A DNA stretch of 64,000 bases from Paenibacillus sp. SYP-B4298 (GTDB lineage Bacteria; Bacillota; Bacilli; Paenibacillales; Paenibacillaceae), in the NCBI RefSeq assembly GCF_027627475.1, contig NZ_CP115484.1, positions 4,320,501-4,384,500 on the forward strand. The letters run 5' to 3'. The translations under genes were made by a program, and so were the position numbers. Positions within the stretch are counted from its first letter, which is position 1. Each line of letters starts with the position of its first letter. Positions 1-9,021 of the stretch are shown here, piece by piece. The notes beneath the pieces were generated by a model. The model saw only the letters and a list, made by a program, of their open reading frames with translations, was not told where the DNA came from and did not search any database.

Positions 1-387
1 GCCCCACGCCCAGGCGAGCGTCTTGCCGATCGTCACGGCGATTCTTGTGCCGGTATAGGAGCCGGGGCCACGGCCTACAGCGATCGCGGCCAGCTCGTCC
101 GGCGTCTTGTTCGCCTGCCTGAGCAGCTCCTGCAGCGCAGGCACGCTGTAGACCGAGTGGTTGCGTTCGGACATAGAATTCAGCTCGCCAAGCACGCGAT
201 CCCCTTCGAGCAGCGCAGCCGCCATCACGGCCGTCGATGTGTCAATGGCCAGTACAAGCGGGCTGCCCTCACTGTCGGCACCTGCTAGGCTATTACTGAC
301 TAAGCTATTACCCACTACCCCGCCACCTGCCGTGGCTTCGGCACGCCATGAAGCGGCTGCGGATGTCTCCTGTTGATCTTCCTTCAT
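1..387 (-). CDS. tsaB: TsaB, tRNA t6A37 biosynthesis protein (3' end cut by window edge)
   Basis: Partial gene: the first 129 codons are visible and the C-terminus lies beyond base 1. TsaB is the inactive Kae1-like partner of TsaD in the complex that makes N6-threonylcarbamoyladenosine in tRNAs reading ANN codons. Visible family motifs are LAIDTSTAV near residue 46 and GRGPGSYTGTRI near residue 105. The ATG at 387 overlaps the tsaE stop as ATGA, so translational coupling is likely. About 44 Ala/Gly/Ser-rich residues precede the first conserved strand, whereas most TsaB proteins begin almost directly with it. Either the extension is real or a later non-ATG start is used. Identity is secure; the start is less so. 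Confidence 0.9.
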   Translation of the reverse strand, partial: MKEDQQETSAAASWRAEATAGGGVVGNSLVSNSLAGADSEGSPLVLAIDTSTAVMAAALLEGDRVLGELNSMSERNHSVYSVPALQELLRQANKTPDELAAIAVGRGPGSYTGTRIAVTIGKTLAWAWG

Positions 388-884
388 GAACAGCCCTCTC
401 TTCCTCTCTCCTGCTCCAACTGTCTGCACCAGCCTGCATACGGCTCCCCGAGGCCCGTCAGCACATAACGGCGAGCCTCTCCCCCAAGGTGCTCTATATA
501 CAGCTCCAGCCGCTGCTGTGGCAGTAGCGGCTCAATAATCGAGGCCCACTCCACAATCGTGGCGCCTTCGCCATAAAAATAATCATCCAGCCCCAGCTCG
601 TCCGCCTCCTCCAGCGATAGCCGATAGACATCCATATGGTAGAAGGGCAACTGGCTGCTTGTATACTCCTTAATAATCGTAAATGTCGGACTATTCACCG
701 CATCCCGCACACCGATGGCAGCGGCGAACGCCTGGGAGAAACGGGTTTTGCCCGCCCCCAGATCGCCATCCAGCGCCAGCACCGTGCCTGCTCCGGCTCT
801 GCGGGCAAGCCATTGCGCCAGCTTGACGGTGTCCTGCTCAGCCGCGATCTCCAGGCTGATTCGTGCTTCTGCTTGATTCGTCAT
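384..884 (-). CDS. tsaE: TsaE, ATPase of the tRNA t6A37 complex
   Basis: TsaE is a P-loop ATPase that drives turnover of the TsaB-TsaD complex in t6A37 synthesis. The Walker A motif GDLGAGKT is at residues 40-47, followed by [11 protein letters not shown] and HMDVYRL, both typical of the family. I chose the ATG at 884, two bases after the thiL stop, giving 166 residues, close to the family norm of about 150-160. In-frame upstream starts exist (896, 950) but would overlap thiL more deeply. The gene sits between thiL and tsaB with minimal spacing, the usual Bacillales arrangement, and is very probably co-transcribed with them. Confidence 0.93.
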   Translation of the reverse strand: MTNQAEARISLEIAAEQDTVKLAQWLARRAGAGTVLALDGDLGAGKTRFSQAFAAAIGVRDAVNSPTFTIIKEYTSSQLPFYHMDVYRLSLEEADELGLDDYFYGEGATIVEWASIIEPLLPQQRLELYIEHLGGEARRYVLTGLGEPYAGWCRQLEQERGREGCS

Positions 885-885
885 C

Positions 886-1974
886 CTATTCACCATGGCT
901 TTCAAAATGATTATATCCTCGCTTATATAGCGCCATCCGCTCTTGTTCACTGCGCTCCAGCCATACGCCCGGAACCCCGGCCTCTGTATAACCGATCGGG
1001 TACAATGGAATTCCGTGCCGATTCAGCTCCTCCTTCATCTCACCCACAGCCTGCTTCGGCATCGTCCCCACGAGCACATAATCCTCACCGCCATACAGGA
1101 TCCAGTCCAGCGGATTTTTACCTGTCCGCTCGCCGTAGCGGCTCATGCTGGCGCTGCGCGGCAGCAACCGCTCGTTCAGTACAAGCGACAGGCCAGATGC
1201 CTCGGCAATCTCCCAGGCCTCGCTAGCCAGCCCATCGCTGACATCATTCAGCGCATGACAGCAGCCCTGCCGAAGGAGCAGGCGTCCCGCCTCCACCGAA
1301 GGCCGGGGCCTGCGATGGGCGCGCACCAGCGCCTCCGTCCCATGCTCCTCCGCCAGCTCCAGCGCTCTGGCTGCCAGCTCAGGCTCAGACAGACTCCGTT
1401 GCTGCTTGGACAGCGTTAGCAGATAATCAAGTCCGGCAGCGGATAGACCCAGTGGCCCAGTGACGAATACCGCATCACCCACCTGTGCGCCTGACCGGTA
1501 CAGACTGCGCCCGCGCTCGACCACCCCGGTCAACGTTACAGACAGCACGAGCTGGGATGGCGACCCGGTCGTATCTCCGCCGACGACCGTGATGCCGTAT
1601 TGCTGGGCACAGGCGTACAGCCCATCATATACGCGCCGCATGCGCTCGCTTCCGAAGGAACGGGGTACGCTAGCAGCGATGACCGCATGGCGGGGAATGC
1701 CTCCCATGGCTGCAATATCGCTAACATTGGAGGCCAGCGCCTTGTAGCCGATGTCCTCATCTTGCATCGTCAGCGAATTGAAATGGATCGTCTCCACCAT
1801 CGTATCGACCGTCATCAGCATATCCCATGCTGGGGAACCTGACTTCTCATCCCCTCCGCGCAGCTCCACCACAGCCGCATCGTCTCCGATTCCGAAGATG
1901 ACACCCTTCTCCCGCTGCCAGGACGCGCTCTGCCGGTTATCCGTCCAACTGCGAATACTTGCGAACTCATCCAA
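886..1974 (-). CDS. thiL: Thiamine-monophosphate kinase ThiL
   Basis: ThiL phosphorylates thiamine monophosphate to thiamine diphosphate, the active cofactor. The protein has 362 residues. The Mg/ATP motif GIGDDAAVV is at residues 28-36, VVGGDTT is further along, and LNDVSDGLASE and YGGEDYVL are in the C-terminal half, all hallmarks of the PurM/ThiL fold. The start codon is TTG at 1974, placed seven bases after a GGAGG ribosome site; an ATG one base inside is out of frame. It is the first gene of the thiL-tsaE-tsaB operon and overlaps or abuts tsaE. Confidence 0.95.
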   Translation of the reverse strand: MDEFASIRSWTDNRQSASWQREKGVIFGIGDDAAVVELRGGDEKSGSPAWDMLMTVDTMVETIHFNSLTMQDEDIGYKALASNVSDIAAMGGIPRHAVIAASVPRSFGSERMRRVYDGLYACAQQYGITVVGGDTTGSPSQLVLSVTLTGVVERGRSLYRSGAQVGDAVFVTGPLGLSAAGLDYLLTLSKQQRSLSEPELAARALELAEEHGTEALVRAHRRPRPSVEAGRLLLRQGCCHALNDVSDGLASEAWEIAEASGLSLVLNERLLPRSASMSRYGERTGKNPLDWILYGGEDYVLVGTMPKQAVGEMKEELNRHGIPLYPIGYTEAGVPGVWLERSEQERMALYKRGYNHFESHGE

Positions 1975-2085
1975 GCCGCATCCTCCTCAATGAACTGTTC
2001 AACAAATGTACCTCACATTATATCCATAACCGGTCAGATGCTGCAACAGGCTGTCCGCCTCTCATCTACACGCCACGCTTCCTCC

Positions 2086-2955
2086 CTAATGAATATCCTT
2101 CTTCTTGAAGCGCCCGCCCTTGACATCATGGATGTTGCCCACTGCCAGAAAGGCCTGCGGGTCCAGCTCATGCACGATCAACTTGAGCTTGGCCTCCTCC
2201 AGCCGATTGATGACACAGAAAATGACGCGCTTGCTGTAGCCCGTGAAGGCACCCTCGCCATTCAGATACGTCACGCCACGCCCTAGCCTGTCCATAATCG
2301 CGTCGCCGATCTCCGTCGACTCCTCGCTAATAATCCAGACCGCCTTCGATTCATCGAAGCCCTCAATTGTCACATCGATCAGCTTGAAGGCAATATAGTA
2401 GGCAATTAGCGAATACATCGCCCGATCCCATGTGAAGACGAAGCCGGCTGTAATCATAATGAACACATTGAAGAACATGACGATTTCGCCAACGGAGAAC
2501 GGCGTCTTTTTGTTCACCAGGATCGCCACAATCTCCGTCCCGTCGAGCGAGCCTCCGAACCGGATGACCAGCCCAACGCCTACGCCCAGCAGCACTCCTC
2601 CGAATACCGTGACCAGGAACAGGTTATTGGTCAGCGGCGGCACCGAATGCAGCAGCACGGTATCCAGCGACATGACGGATACACCGTATAAGGTGGATAG
2701 TGCGAACGTTTTACCGATCTGCTTATATCCGAGAAATAAGAAAGGCAGATTCAGCAAAAAGAGAAAAAGTCCTAGCGGCACATCCGTCAAATAGGAAGCG
2801 ATAATCGAAATACCGACTATGCCTCCATCGATGATGTTGTTCGGAACAAGGAAAATTTCCAATGCAACCGCCATAAGTGTCGCACCGAGAGTAATAAATA
2901 TGATCCGAAACATCAGGTCAAGCTTGCTTAATTTCACATGCTGGTGTGCTGGCAT
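2086..2955 (-). CDS. YitT family membrane protein (DUF161/DUF2179)
   Basis: Integral membrane protein of 289 residues with about five hydrophobic segments in the first 200 residues. A soluble C-terminal DUF2179-like domain follows (residues about 200-289), containing GRGVTYLNGEGAFTG and ending in a basic tail. Families of this kind are abundant in Bacillales; their transport substrate is unknown, so no substrate is assigned. The ATG at 2955 is preferred over the GTG at 2961 because the AGGGGAG site is eight bases away from the ATG and only two from the GTG. It appears to be a single-gene unit. Confidence 0.85.
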   Translation of the reverse strand: MPAHQHVKLSKLDLMFRIIFITLGATLMAVALEIFLVPNNIIDGGIVGISIIASYLTDVPLGLFLFLLNLPFLFLGYKQIGKTFALSTLYGVSVMSLDTVLLHSVPPLTNNLFLVTVFGGVLLGVGVGLVIRFGGSLDGTEIVAILVNKKTPFSVGEIVMFFNVFIMITAGFVFTWDRAMYSLIAYYIAFKLIDVTIEGFDESKAVWIISEESTEIGDAIMDRLGRGVTYLNGEGAFTGYSKRVIFCVINRLEEAKLKLIVHELDPQAFLAVGNIHDVKGGRFKKKDIH

Positions 2956-3034
2956 ATACACGGCTCCCCTATTTTTGTCTCCTTATCATTTTATAGTAAT
3001 CAAGTCTATTGATAAAGAATTTCCTTTTCCACGT

Positions 3035-3069
3035 CAAAAACCCCAAAGCTAGAGGTGCAGCTCTGGGGC
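3035..3069 (-). terminator. Rho-independent terminator of the polysaccharide deacetylase gene
   Basis: On the minus strand, 18 bases after the deacetylase stop, a CCCCA...TGGGG hairpin with an additional GCT/AGC pairing is followed directly by TTTTTG. Classic intrinsic terminator geometry. Confidence 0.8.
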
Positions 3070-3086
3070 AATCGCTTCGGTATGGA

Positions 3087-3920
3087 TTAATCATTCTGCC
3101 TGAGCGGGATCATCTCTGCCACGGTGGCAAAGGAGAGTCCCTTCTCACGCACCGCAGCGATAATATGGGGCAGCGCCTCTACTGTCCCCAGCAGATTCTC
3201 CCCCTTGCCGCCGCCGGAGTGCTGCAAAATGATGGAGCCGGCCTTCGTAAATGGCAGTACATTCGCGCACACCTCATCGACGTTTAGCCCCTTCCAATCA
3301 ACGGAATCGACATTCCAGTTGACAACCTTGCGATGATGGCTGGCTAGCCATTTCAGTTGCTCCTCGCTAATATTGCCATAGGGTGGACGGATATAGCTGG
3401 GGGTATAGCCTGTATATTCCTTAATTACCCGATCTGTCTTCGTAATCTGCTCACGAAACGCTGCATCTGTAAGCTTGGGCAGATTGGCATGGTCATAGGA
3501 GTGATTGCCAATCACATGTCCCTCGGCGACAATCCGCTGCATGATCTCAGGATGCTTCTTGGCTCGGGAGCCCACGACAAAGAAGGTGGCGCGAATGCCT
3601 TCTTTTTTGAGCACATCAAGGATCATCGGGGTAAAATGGTTATCCGGCGCATCATCGAAGGTGAGCGCTACTGTACCGTCAGACGGATGACCCTTCATGA
3701 TCAGCGTGCTGGGATATTTAGCCTGCAGATCCGCCAGCGAGAGCGGCTTGATGGTACGGTTCGACGCCTGATAGCTCCCTGCGAGACGGTAGCTGCCCTT
3801 GCGTGGCCTACCGTCCTTATCGCGGCCGACCGACGGATCGGAGCCCCCGCAGGCGAATGTGACCGCAAGCAACGCTAAGGCCAGCAGCAGCTTGGTTGTC
3901 AGGCTCCATAGTGTCTTCAC
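3087..3920 (-). CDS. Polysaccharide deacetylase (NodB domain), membrane-anchored or secreted
   Basis: Family 4 carbohydrate esterase of 277 residues that would remove N- or O-acetyl groups from a cell-surface glycan. Residues 1-24 form a signal sequence ending AVTFACGG. The Cys suggests a lipoprotein, but the -3 to -1 residues (TFA) are a poor lipobox. The NodB core starts near residue 83 with ALTFDDAP (metal-binding Asp pair; AP replaces the usual GP). It continues with ATFFVVG, then HSYDHANL (metal-ligand His) and IRPPYGN. Residues 25-80 are a basic linker. It stands alone between YitT and a small hypothetical gene, so its glycan substrate is not indicated by context. Confidence 0.88.
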   Translation of the reverse strand: MKTLWSLTTKLLLALALLAVTFACGGSDPSVGRDKDGRPRKGSYRLAGSYQASNRTIKPLSLADLQAKYPSTLIMKGHPSDGTVALTFDDAPDNHFTPMILDVLKKEGIRATFFVVGSRAKKHPEIMQRIVAEGHVIGNHSYDHANLPKLTDAAFREQITKTDRVIKEYTGYTPSYIRPPYGNISEEQLKWLASHHRKVVNWNVDSVDWKGLNVDEVCANVLPFTKAGSIILQHSGGGKGENLLGTVEALPHIIAAVREKGLSFATVAEMIPLRQND

Positions 3921-4069
3921 CGATAGCCCTCCTTTTTCTCAACCTCATGCTTCGTAGTGTCCCCGATACGAGTGCAAAACATGCAGCGTCAGGATGCTCC
4001 GGCACAGCATCGCTTCGTTAGCGGGGCAGCAGAGCCAGGTGCCAACTGGCTGCTGTTGCCGCTATCACG

Positions 4070-4300
4070 TTATTCCATCTCCTGCTCCAGTCCTTGCTCT
4101 GTCAACGAGCGCTCTTCTTCATCCATCGTATCGGTCGTCGAAGCATCAATCCATCCATTATGGACGGTAATCTGCCCGCCTCCGAGTCCTTCATTTACCA
4201 TGCGATCAATATCCATAAAGTAGTCTTCGCGCCCTTCATGCATCCGGTCCGGCTGGCCTTGCTGTGGCTGCGATTGTGGCGAAGTGCCTGCTTCTGACAT
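4070..4300 (-). CDS. Conserved small hypothetical protein (76 aa)
   Basis: Small acidic hydrophilic protein of unknown function. I recall similar short proteins in Paenibacillus and Brevibacillus with a shared DYFMDIDRMVNEGLGGG-type core, here at residues about 27-43, but no named family. The Gln/Ser/Pro-rich first 20 residues and Glu-rich tail look disordered. The start is the ATG at 4300, preceded by AAGGAGG with good spacing. An in-frame extension upstream has no ribosome site. The gene is divergent from ku, and the 136-base gap between them should hold both promoters. Confidence 0.65.
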   Translation of the reverse strand: MSEAGTSPQSQPQQGQPDRMHEGREDYFMDIDRMVNEGLGGGQITVHNGWIDASTTDTMDEEERSLTEQGLEQEME

Positions 4301-4436
4301 ACGGCGTTCCTCCTTGGCATTGTGTGATAAGTACAGGGGGTACTCCTGTGCCCAAAATATAACCAATCTGACTCAGTTTCATACGGATTGGACACAATGA
4401 AGATATAGCTAAACCACATTCAAGGGAGGGATAGGC

Positions 4437-5366
4437 ATGCATACGGTATGGAAGGGCGCGATCAGCTTCGGACTTGTCCATGTGCCCGTGAAGATGTTCT
4501 CCGCGACGGAGGACAAGGACATCTCGATGAAAATGATTCATAAAGCCTGTGGCGGGCCCATCAGCTATGTCCGTCAATGTAAAAACTGCGAAGTCGATGT
4601 CGAATGGGCAGATATTGCCAAGGGTTATGAATATGAGAAGGGGCGGTATGTCTTGTTTGATAAGGATGAGCTCGACGCGCTAACCTCTGAGGCGAGCAAG
4701 ACCATTCAAATATTAGATTTCGTCGACTTGCAGGAGATCGATCCGATATATTTTCAAAAAACCTATTACTTATCCCCCGATCAGGCTGGCGGCAATGCGT
4801 ATAATCTGCTGATGGAGGCGATGCGTTCGACAGGCAAGATTGGCATCTCCAGCATCTCTATCCGTTCCAAAAGCAGCCTGGCTGCCATACGCGTGCTGGA
4901 TAACTGCTTGGCGATTGAAACTGTATTTTACCCGGACGAGATTCGTCCCGTCTCACAGGTGCCTGGGCTGCCGGAATCGGCCAACATCAATGATAAGGAG
5001 CTGATGATGGCCAAGATGCTTATCGAGCAGCTCTCCACCCCTTTCGATCCTGGAAAATACACTGACGATTACCGTAACCGACTGATGGATGCCATCGGCA
5101 AAAAGATTGCCGGCGAGGAGGTTCATATTGCTCCGGAGCAGCAGCGCACGAATGTCGTCGATCTCATGGCAGCGTTACAGGCCAGCCTGGCTGCGATGCA
5201 GACCGATGCCGCTCCAACCGCACCGCAAGCGGAACAGCCGGTAGGCAAGAAGGTAACCGTGCGCAAACGGACGACGAAGACAACAGCGGCTCAGACAGAC
5301 GTACAGGACAGCGGGGCTGCGCCCAAGAAGCCATCCGCCAAGGGCCGCAAGGAGACGGTGCGTTAG
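4437..5366 (+). CDS. ku: Ku, double-strand-break end-binding protein
   Basis: Bacterial Ku forms a homodimeric ring on broken DNA ends and recruits LigD for non-homologous end joining. It has 309 residues and opens with MHTVWKGAISFGLVHVPV, the typical family start, followed by a CxxC pair in the RQCKNCEVDVEW segment. The core beta-barrel ends near residue 255. A Lys/Arg/Thr-rich tail (TVRKRTTKTT, KGRKETVR) follows, of the kind known to mediate DNA threading and LigD contact. The ribosome site is AGGGAGGG. The ligase and polymerase genes of the same pathway follow immediately. In Bacillus subtilis the homologues are expressed in the forespore; no sigma-G promoter could be confirmed here. Confidence 0.95.
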   Translation: MHTVWKGAISFGLVHVPVKMFSATEDKDISMKMIHKACGGPISYVRQCKNCEVDVEWADIAKGYEYEKGRYVLFDKDELDALTSEASKTIQILDFVDLQEIDPIYFQKTYYLSPDQAGGNAYNLLMEAMRSTGKIGISSISIRSKSSLAAIRVLDNCLAIETVFYPDEIRPVSQVPGLPESANINDKELMMAKMLIEQLSTPFDPGKYTDDYRNRLMDAIGKKIAGEEVHIAPEQQRTNVVDLMAALQASLAAMQTDAAPTAPQAEQPVGKKVTVRKRTTKTTAAQTDVQDSGAAPKKPSAKGRKETVR

Positions 5367-5509
5367 CAAGGCCAGCTTGCTTGTATAAGGGGGGTTGCTG
5401 CTCTCTAACCAGACGTTCCTCTTATCCTGTACACCTGCGATAAAGCGTCTGGCAGCTTCGTATGGCAGAAGGTGTGGCTGCATCGAGGCCCATTCTGTCG
5501 TGTGTCTGG

Positions 5510-6460
5510 CTAGTCGTTAATCTGATCCCACCCGCACATGCCGGGGCGTGCTTCCAGCAACGCATGCAGCACAGGCTGGCGCAGCGTGCGGTGATGCGTC
5601 CATTCAAGGTAATGAACGCGCGCTGCCAGCCACGGCCGCAGCCAGTTCGCTCCCTTGCTCCGTTCCGGGAGATTGGCGAAGGGGGACTTCGAGATGGTGA
5701 GCTGTCCCGCCATCGCTGTCAATACCGCCCATTCCTCCTGTGTGAGTCTGGCTGCACCGACATGTCCGATATACCATAGCCTGCCCTGCTCATCATATAA
5801 TCCGAGCATCAGCGCATTCACTTGCTTGTCGCGATAGGTGACGCCGCCCACTACCGCAGTCACATCCTGGATGTTCTTATGCTTCTGCCAGCGCTCATCC
5901 TTCCCCCCTGGCTCATAGGTGCTATGGACATCCTTGATGACAATCCCCTCCAGCTTATGCTGGCGGGCAAGCTCGAACAGAGCCTGAGTATTGGGCGTAC
6001 TGGTCACTAACTGCACCGTCTTGCCTGGCAGAAGGATGCGTTCCAGCAGTTGCTGTCTCTCCAGCAATGGTTGTTCAACTACTGAGCGACCATTGCAATA
6101 CAACACATCGAAGACCATGTAATAGACGGGTACCTCTTCCATTAGCACTGTAATATGCGCTCCCTTGCCTGTACGGTCGCGGCGCATGATCTGATGGAAC
6201 GAAGGCTTGCCATCCTCCAGTGCGATCAGCTCGCCGTCGAGAATGACCGAGTCCGCGCTGCAGAACGACGTAATCGCCTGCAGCTCAGGATACTGGGCGG
6301 TACGGTCATTGAGCCTGCGATTGATTAGCCTGACCGTCGTGCCGTTATAGTATAGCAGCATACGTACACCGTCCCATTTCAACTGGGCAATCCATTGCTT
6401 ATCTTGGGGAATGCTTGCTGAGCGGATCGGCTCGAATGGAATGACAGGTTCCAGCTCCAT
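5510..6460 (-). CDS. ATP-dependent DNA ligase (LigD ligase-domain protein)
   Basis: Nick-sealing ligase of 316 residues corresponding only to the ligase domain of LigD. The adenylation motif KWDGVR carries the nucleotide-accepting Lys28. Downstream motifs include ILDGELIALEDGKPSF (motif III), VFDVLYCNGR, EGIVIKDVHSTYEPG (motif IV) and WQKHK (motif V). The C-terminal part is an OB fold. No polymerase or phosphoesterase domain is fused; the polymerase is encoded by the divergent neighbour 39 bases away. GGTGGAGG precedes the ATG at 6460. It is convergent with ku. Confidence 0.92.
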   Translation of the reverse strand: MELEPVIPFEPIRSASIPQDKQWIAQLKWDGVRMLLYYNGTTVRLINRRLNDRTAQYPELQAITSFCSADSVILDGELIALEDGKPSFHQIMRRDRTGKGAHITVLMEEVPVYYMVFDVLYCNGRSVVEQPLLERQQLLERILLPGKTVQLVTSTPNTQALFELARQHKLEGIVIKDVHSTYEPGGKDERWQKHKNIQDVTAVVGGVTYRDKQVNALMLGLYDEQGRLWYIGHVGAARLTQEEWAVLTAMAGQLTISKSPFANLPERSKGANWLRPWLAARVHYLEWTHHRTLRQPVLHALLEARPGMCGWDQIND

Positions 6461-6499
6461 GAGTGTTCCTCCACCTCATAATATTAAGGAGTGATTGCT

Positions 6500-7414
6500 A
6501 TGCCCGCAGCGGTTCAAGGCTCCATCCTGATCGAAGGCCAGGAGCTTGCCATTACGAATCCAGACAAATTGCTATGGCCTGAGATGGGCATTACGAAGCT
6601 TGTCTATCTGCAGCGGCTAACCGAATTGGCTCCCTATCTCATCAAGCATTGCAAGGGACGTTATCTGACGACCATCCGTTACCCGAACGGCATTCATGGC
6701 AAGTCCTTCTATCAGAAAAACTGCCCGCAGCCGCGCCCTGATTTTGTTACCCTCGCTCCATTGGAAACAATAGATTACATCGAGCTGAACTCGCTGCCTA
6801 CCTTGCTCTGGCTGGGCAATCTGGCTTGCCTGGAGTTTCACGCCTCCTTCGACCGGATCGGCGAGCCCGTACATCCAACCGAATGGATGATTGATCTTGA
6901 TCCCTCGCTGGAGGATGAGCCGCGCATTATGGAAGCGGCCTCCATCGTTGGGGAGCTGCTGCGCTCGCTTGGAATTCAGTCCGTTCCGAAAACCTCGGGA
7001 GCTACCGGAGTACAGATCATCGTGCCGCTTCAGCCTGAGCTGACCTTTGATGAGCTGCGGGTCATCGGCCAGTTCGTAGGGGAATTCGTCTCCCGTGCCC
7101 ATCCTCACCTGTTCACCATCGAGCGCATGAAGAAGGATCGCGGCACCTGCATTTATTTCGACTACCTCCAGCATTACCGCGGCAAAACCTTGTCCGCTCC
7201 CTATACGCCGCGAGCCCGCAAAGCCTCCAGTGTCTCTACGCCACTCCTATGGGAGGAGGTTGCGCGCGACGTCAAGCCTGCAGATTATCATCTGCTCAAC
7301 ATCGCCTCGCGCCTGCAGAAGATGGGCGATCTGATCGATACCGTTCCACCGCAGAGGCTGCGGCCAATCCTGCAATTCATCCGCAGCGGGAAGCAAGCCG
7401 CTCCGCTACAGTAG
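6500..7414 (+). CDS. LigD-type primase-polymerase (end-joining polymerase domain)
   Basis: Archaeo-eukaryotic-primase-like polymerase that fills gaps during non-homologous end joining, encoded as a stand-alone 304-residue protein. Recognisable parts are the NPDKLLWPEMGITK entry motif, the catalytic pair in WMIDLDPS, the nucleotide-binding KTSGATGVQIIVPL, and IYFDYLQHYRGKT with SAPYTPRAR. In many LigD polymerases the SGxKGxH motif supplies a His contact; here that position is Gln (ATGVQ). The ATG at 6500 is chosen because AAGGAG lies eight bases upstream, while the GTG at 6491 abuts it. The stop overlaps the convergent cardiolipin synthase gene by nine bases. Confidence 0.9.
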   Translation: MPAAVQGSILIEGQELAITNPDKLLWPEMGITKLVYLQRLTELAPYLIKHCKGRYLTTIRYPNGIHGKSFYQKNCPQPRPDFVTLAPLETIDYIELNSLPTLLWLGNLACLEFHASFDRIGEPVHPTEWMIDLDPSLEDEPRIMEAASIVGELLRSLGIQSVPKTSGATGVQIIVPLQPELTFDELRVIGQFVGEFVSRAHPHLFTIERMKKDRGTCIYFDYLQHYRGKTLSAPYTPRARKASSVSTPLLWEEVARDVKPADYHLLNIASRLQKMGDLIDTVPPQRLRPILQFIRSGKQAAPLQ

Positions 7415-8833
7415 CGGAGATAGCATCCGCGACACAGCCTCCCCTATCTTCTGCGAACGGGGCCTTCGCTTGAAGCTGGACAGTTGCAGCTCCGTGCTAT
7501 CTTGAATGTCCCGCGCGAAGTCCTGCTCCATCCTGCGAATCACTGCTTGGTTGAACAGCAGCGCCGTCAGCTCGAAATTACTGAAGAAGCTGCGCATATC
7601 CATATTGGCGGTGCCGACGGAAGCAAGCAGTTGGTCGACAATGAGCGTCTTGCAATGTATGAAGCCCTTCTGATAACGGAAGATGCGTACCCCGGCATCC
7701 AGCAGCTCCTCCACATAAGAGAGCGAGGCGCGCATGACCAACCTGGAGTCACAGGTTTGGGGTATGATTAGCCGAACATCAACCCCGCTTACCGCAGCCG
7801 TCTTCAACCCCATCATCAGACTGGCATCCGGTATAAAGTAGGGTGTCGTTATATAGATGCGGGATTTGGCTACAGCGATGGCGTTGAAGAATACCTCCAG
7901 CAACGCATCCGAGCTGCTGTCTGGCCCGCTCGTCAAAATCTGTACCTGATCCAGCCCCGCGCATGTATGCTGCGGGAACAGTCCCGGAACATTCAGTCTC
8001 TCCTTAGCGGCAAACCACCAATCACGCGAGAAGACATCCTGCAGTGAATAGACAGCATCTCCATATAGTCGAAGATGCGTATCACGCCAGTAGCCTAGCT
8101 TCGGATCACCCCCAATGTATTCGTTGCCGATATTGATGCCCCCAAGGAAACCGACCTTCCCATCGATCACGGCGATTTTGCGGTGATTGCGGTAATTCAT
8201 TCGTTTCTCGAAAAATGCGATTCGCGGCGGCAGGAAGCAGACCGCCCTCACTCCGGCAGCCTCCAGCGCAGCAAAATACGCGCCACTCGTCTCGTAGCTG
8301 CCCACTCCGTCATAGATCAGGCGAATCTGCACGCCCTCAGCCGCCTTGGTCAGCAAGGCGCTCCGAAAGCGCTGACCCGTCTCATCATCACGAATCGTGT
8401 AATATTCCAGATGTATATGATGCTGTGCAGCAGCAATCGCCTCCAGCAGCCGTTCATACGTCTCCTCTCCGTCCTGCAGCACCTCAATCTCATTACAGCA
8501 TGTTATCGGCGACAGACTAAAGCTCTGGAGCAGATGAAACAGCCGCTCCTGATGAATGAATGTCTCCTCTCCCAGCTCCTGAATTCGATGCACCAGCTTC
8601 GAACGCCGCAACGCTTCCCGTCTTAGCTCCGAAGGAATGATCCCTTGGCGGCGCACGGTACGCCTTCGCTGAAATTCCTGAGCCATGAAGTAATACATAA
8701 CGAAGCCGATAAGCGGAAAGACAAACAAAATCAACTGCCAGGCCACTGCTTTGGACGGACGGCGGTACTCGCCAACCAATATGGCCAGCACCTGCAAAAT
8801 GAAGATGAGCAGTGCAACAATCACCCATAGCAT
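7406..8833 (-). CDS. cls: Cardiolipin synthase (phospholipase D family)
   Basis: Membrane enzyme of 475 residues that condenses two phosphatidylglycerol molecules into cardiolipin. Two transmembrane segments occupy residues 1-60. Two HKD motifs mark the catalytic halves: HRKIAVID at 217-224 and HCKTLIVD at 393-400. The ATG at 8833 follows AAAGGAG with seven bases spacing; an in-frame extension to 8920 lacks a ribosome site and would add a hydrophilic stretch before the first membrane helix. It is monocistronic and divergent from the bactofilin gene. Confidence 0.93.
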   Translation of the reverse strand: MLWVIVALLIFILQVLAILVGEYRRPSKAVAWQLILFVFPLIGFVMYYFMAQEFQRRRTVRRQGIIPSELRREALRRSKLVHRIQELGEETFIHQERLFHLLQSFSLSPITCCNEIEVLQDGEETYERLLEAIAAAQHHIHLEYYTIRDDETGQRFRSALLTKAAEGVQIRLIYDGVGSYETSGAYFAALEAAGVRAVCFLPPRIAFFEKRMNYRNHRKIAVIDGKVGFLGGINIGNEYIGGDPKLGYWRDTHLRLYGDAVYSLQDVFSRDWWFAAKERLNVPGLFPQHTCAGLDQVQILTSGPDSSSDALLEVFFNAIAVAKSRIYITTPYFIPDASLMMGLKTAAVSGVDVRLIIPQTCDSRLVMRASLSYVEELLDAGVRIFRYQKGFIHCKTLIVDQLLASVGTANMDMRSFFSNFELTALLFNQAVIRRMEQDFARDIQDSTELQLSSFKRRPRSQKIGEAVSRMLSPLL

Positions 8834-9021
8834 GGCTGTTCTCCTTTCTGGGGCTCCTATCCTAGCTTTGACTTCTCTTACTTGCTCTATACTTATGAGA
8901 TGGAGCAGTTCCCCTAACACCTGCGAAAGCCTTGCACGCAGACGGGTCTATTTTTGTCCCCAGACGAATAAATAGCTAGAAGGCTAATCTATCCCAACAG
9001 CCAAAGGAGGAGGAACTGCGC

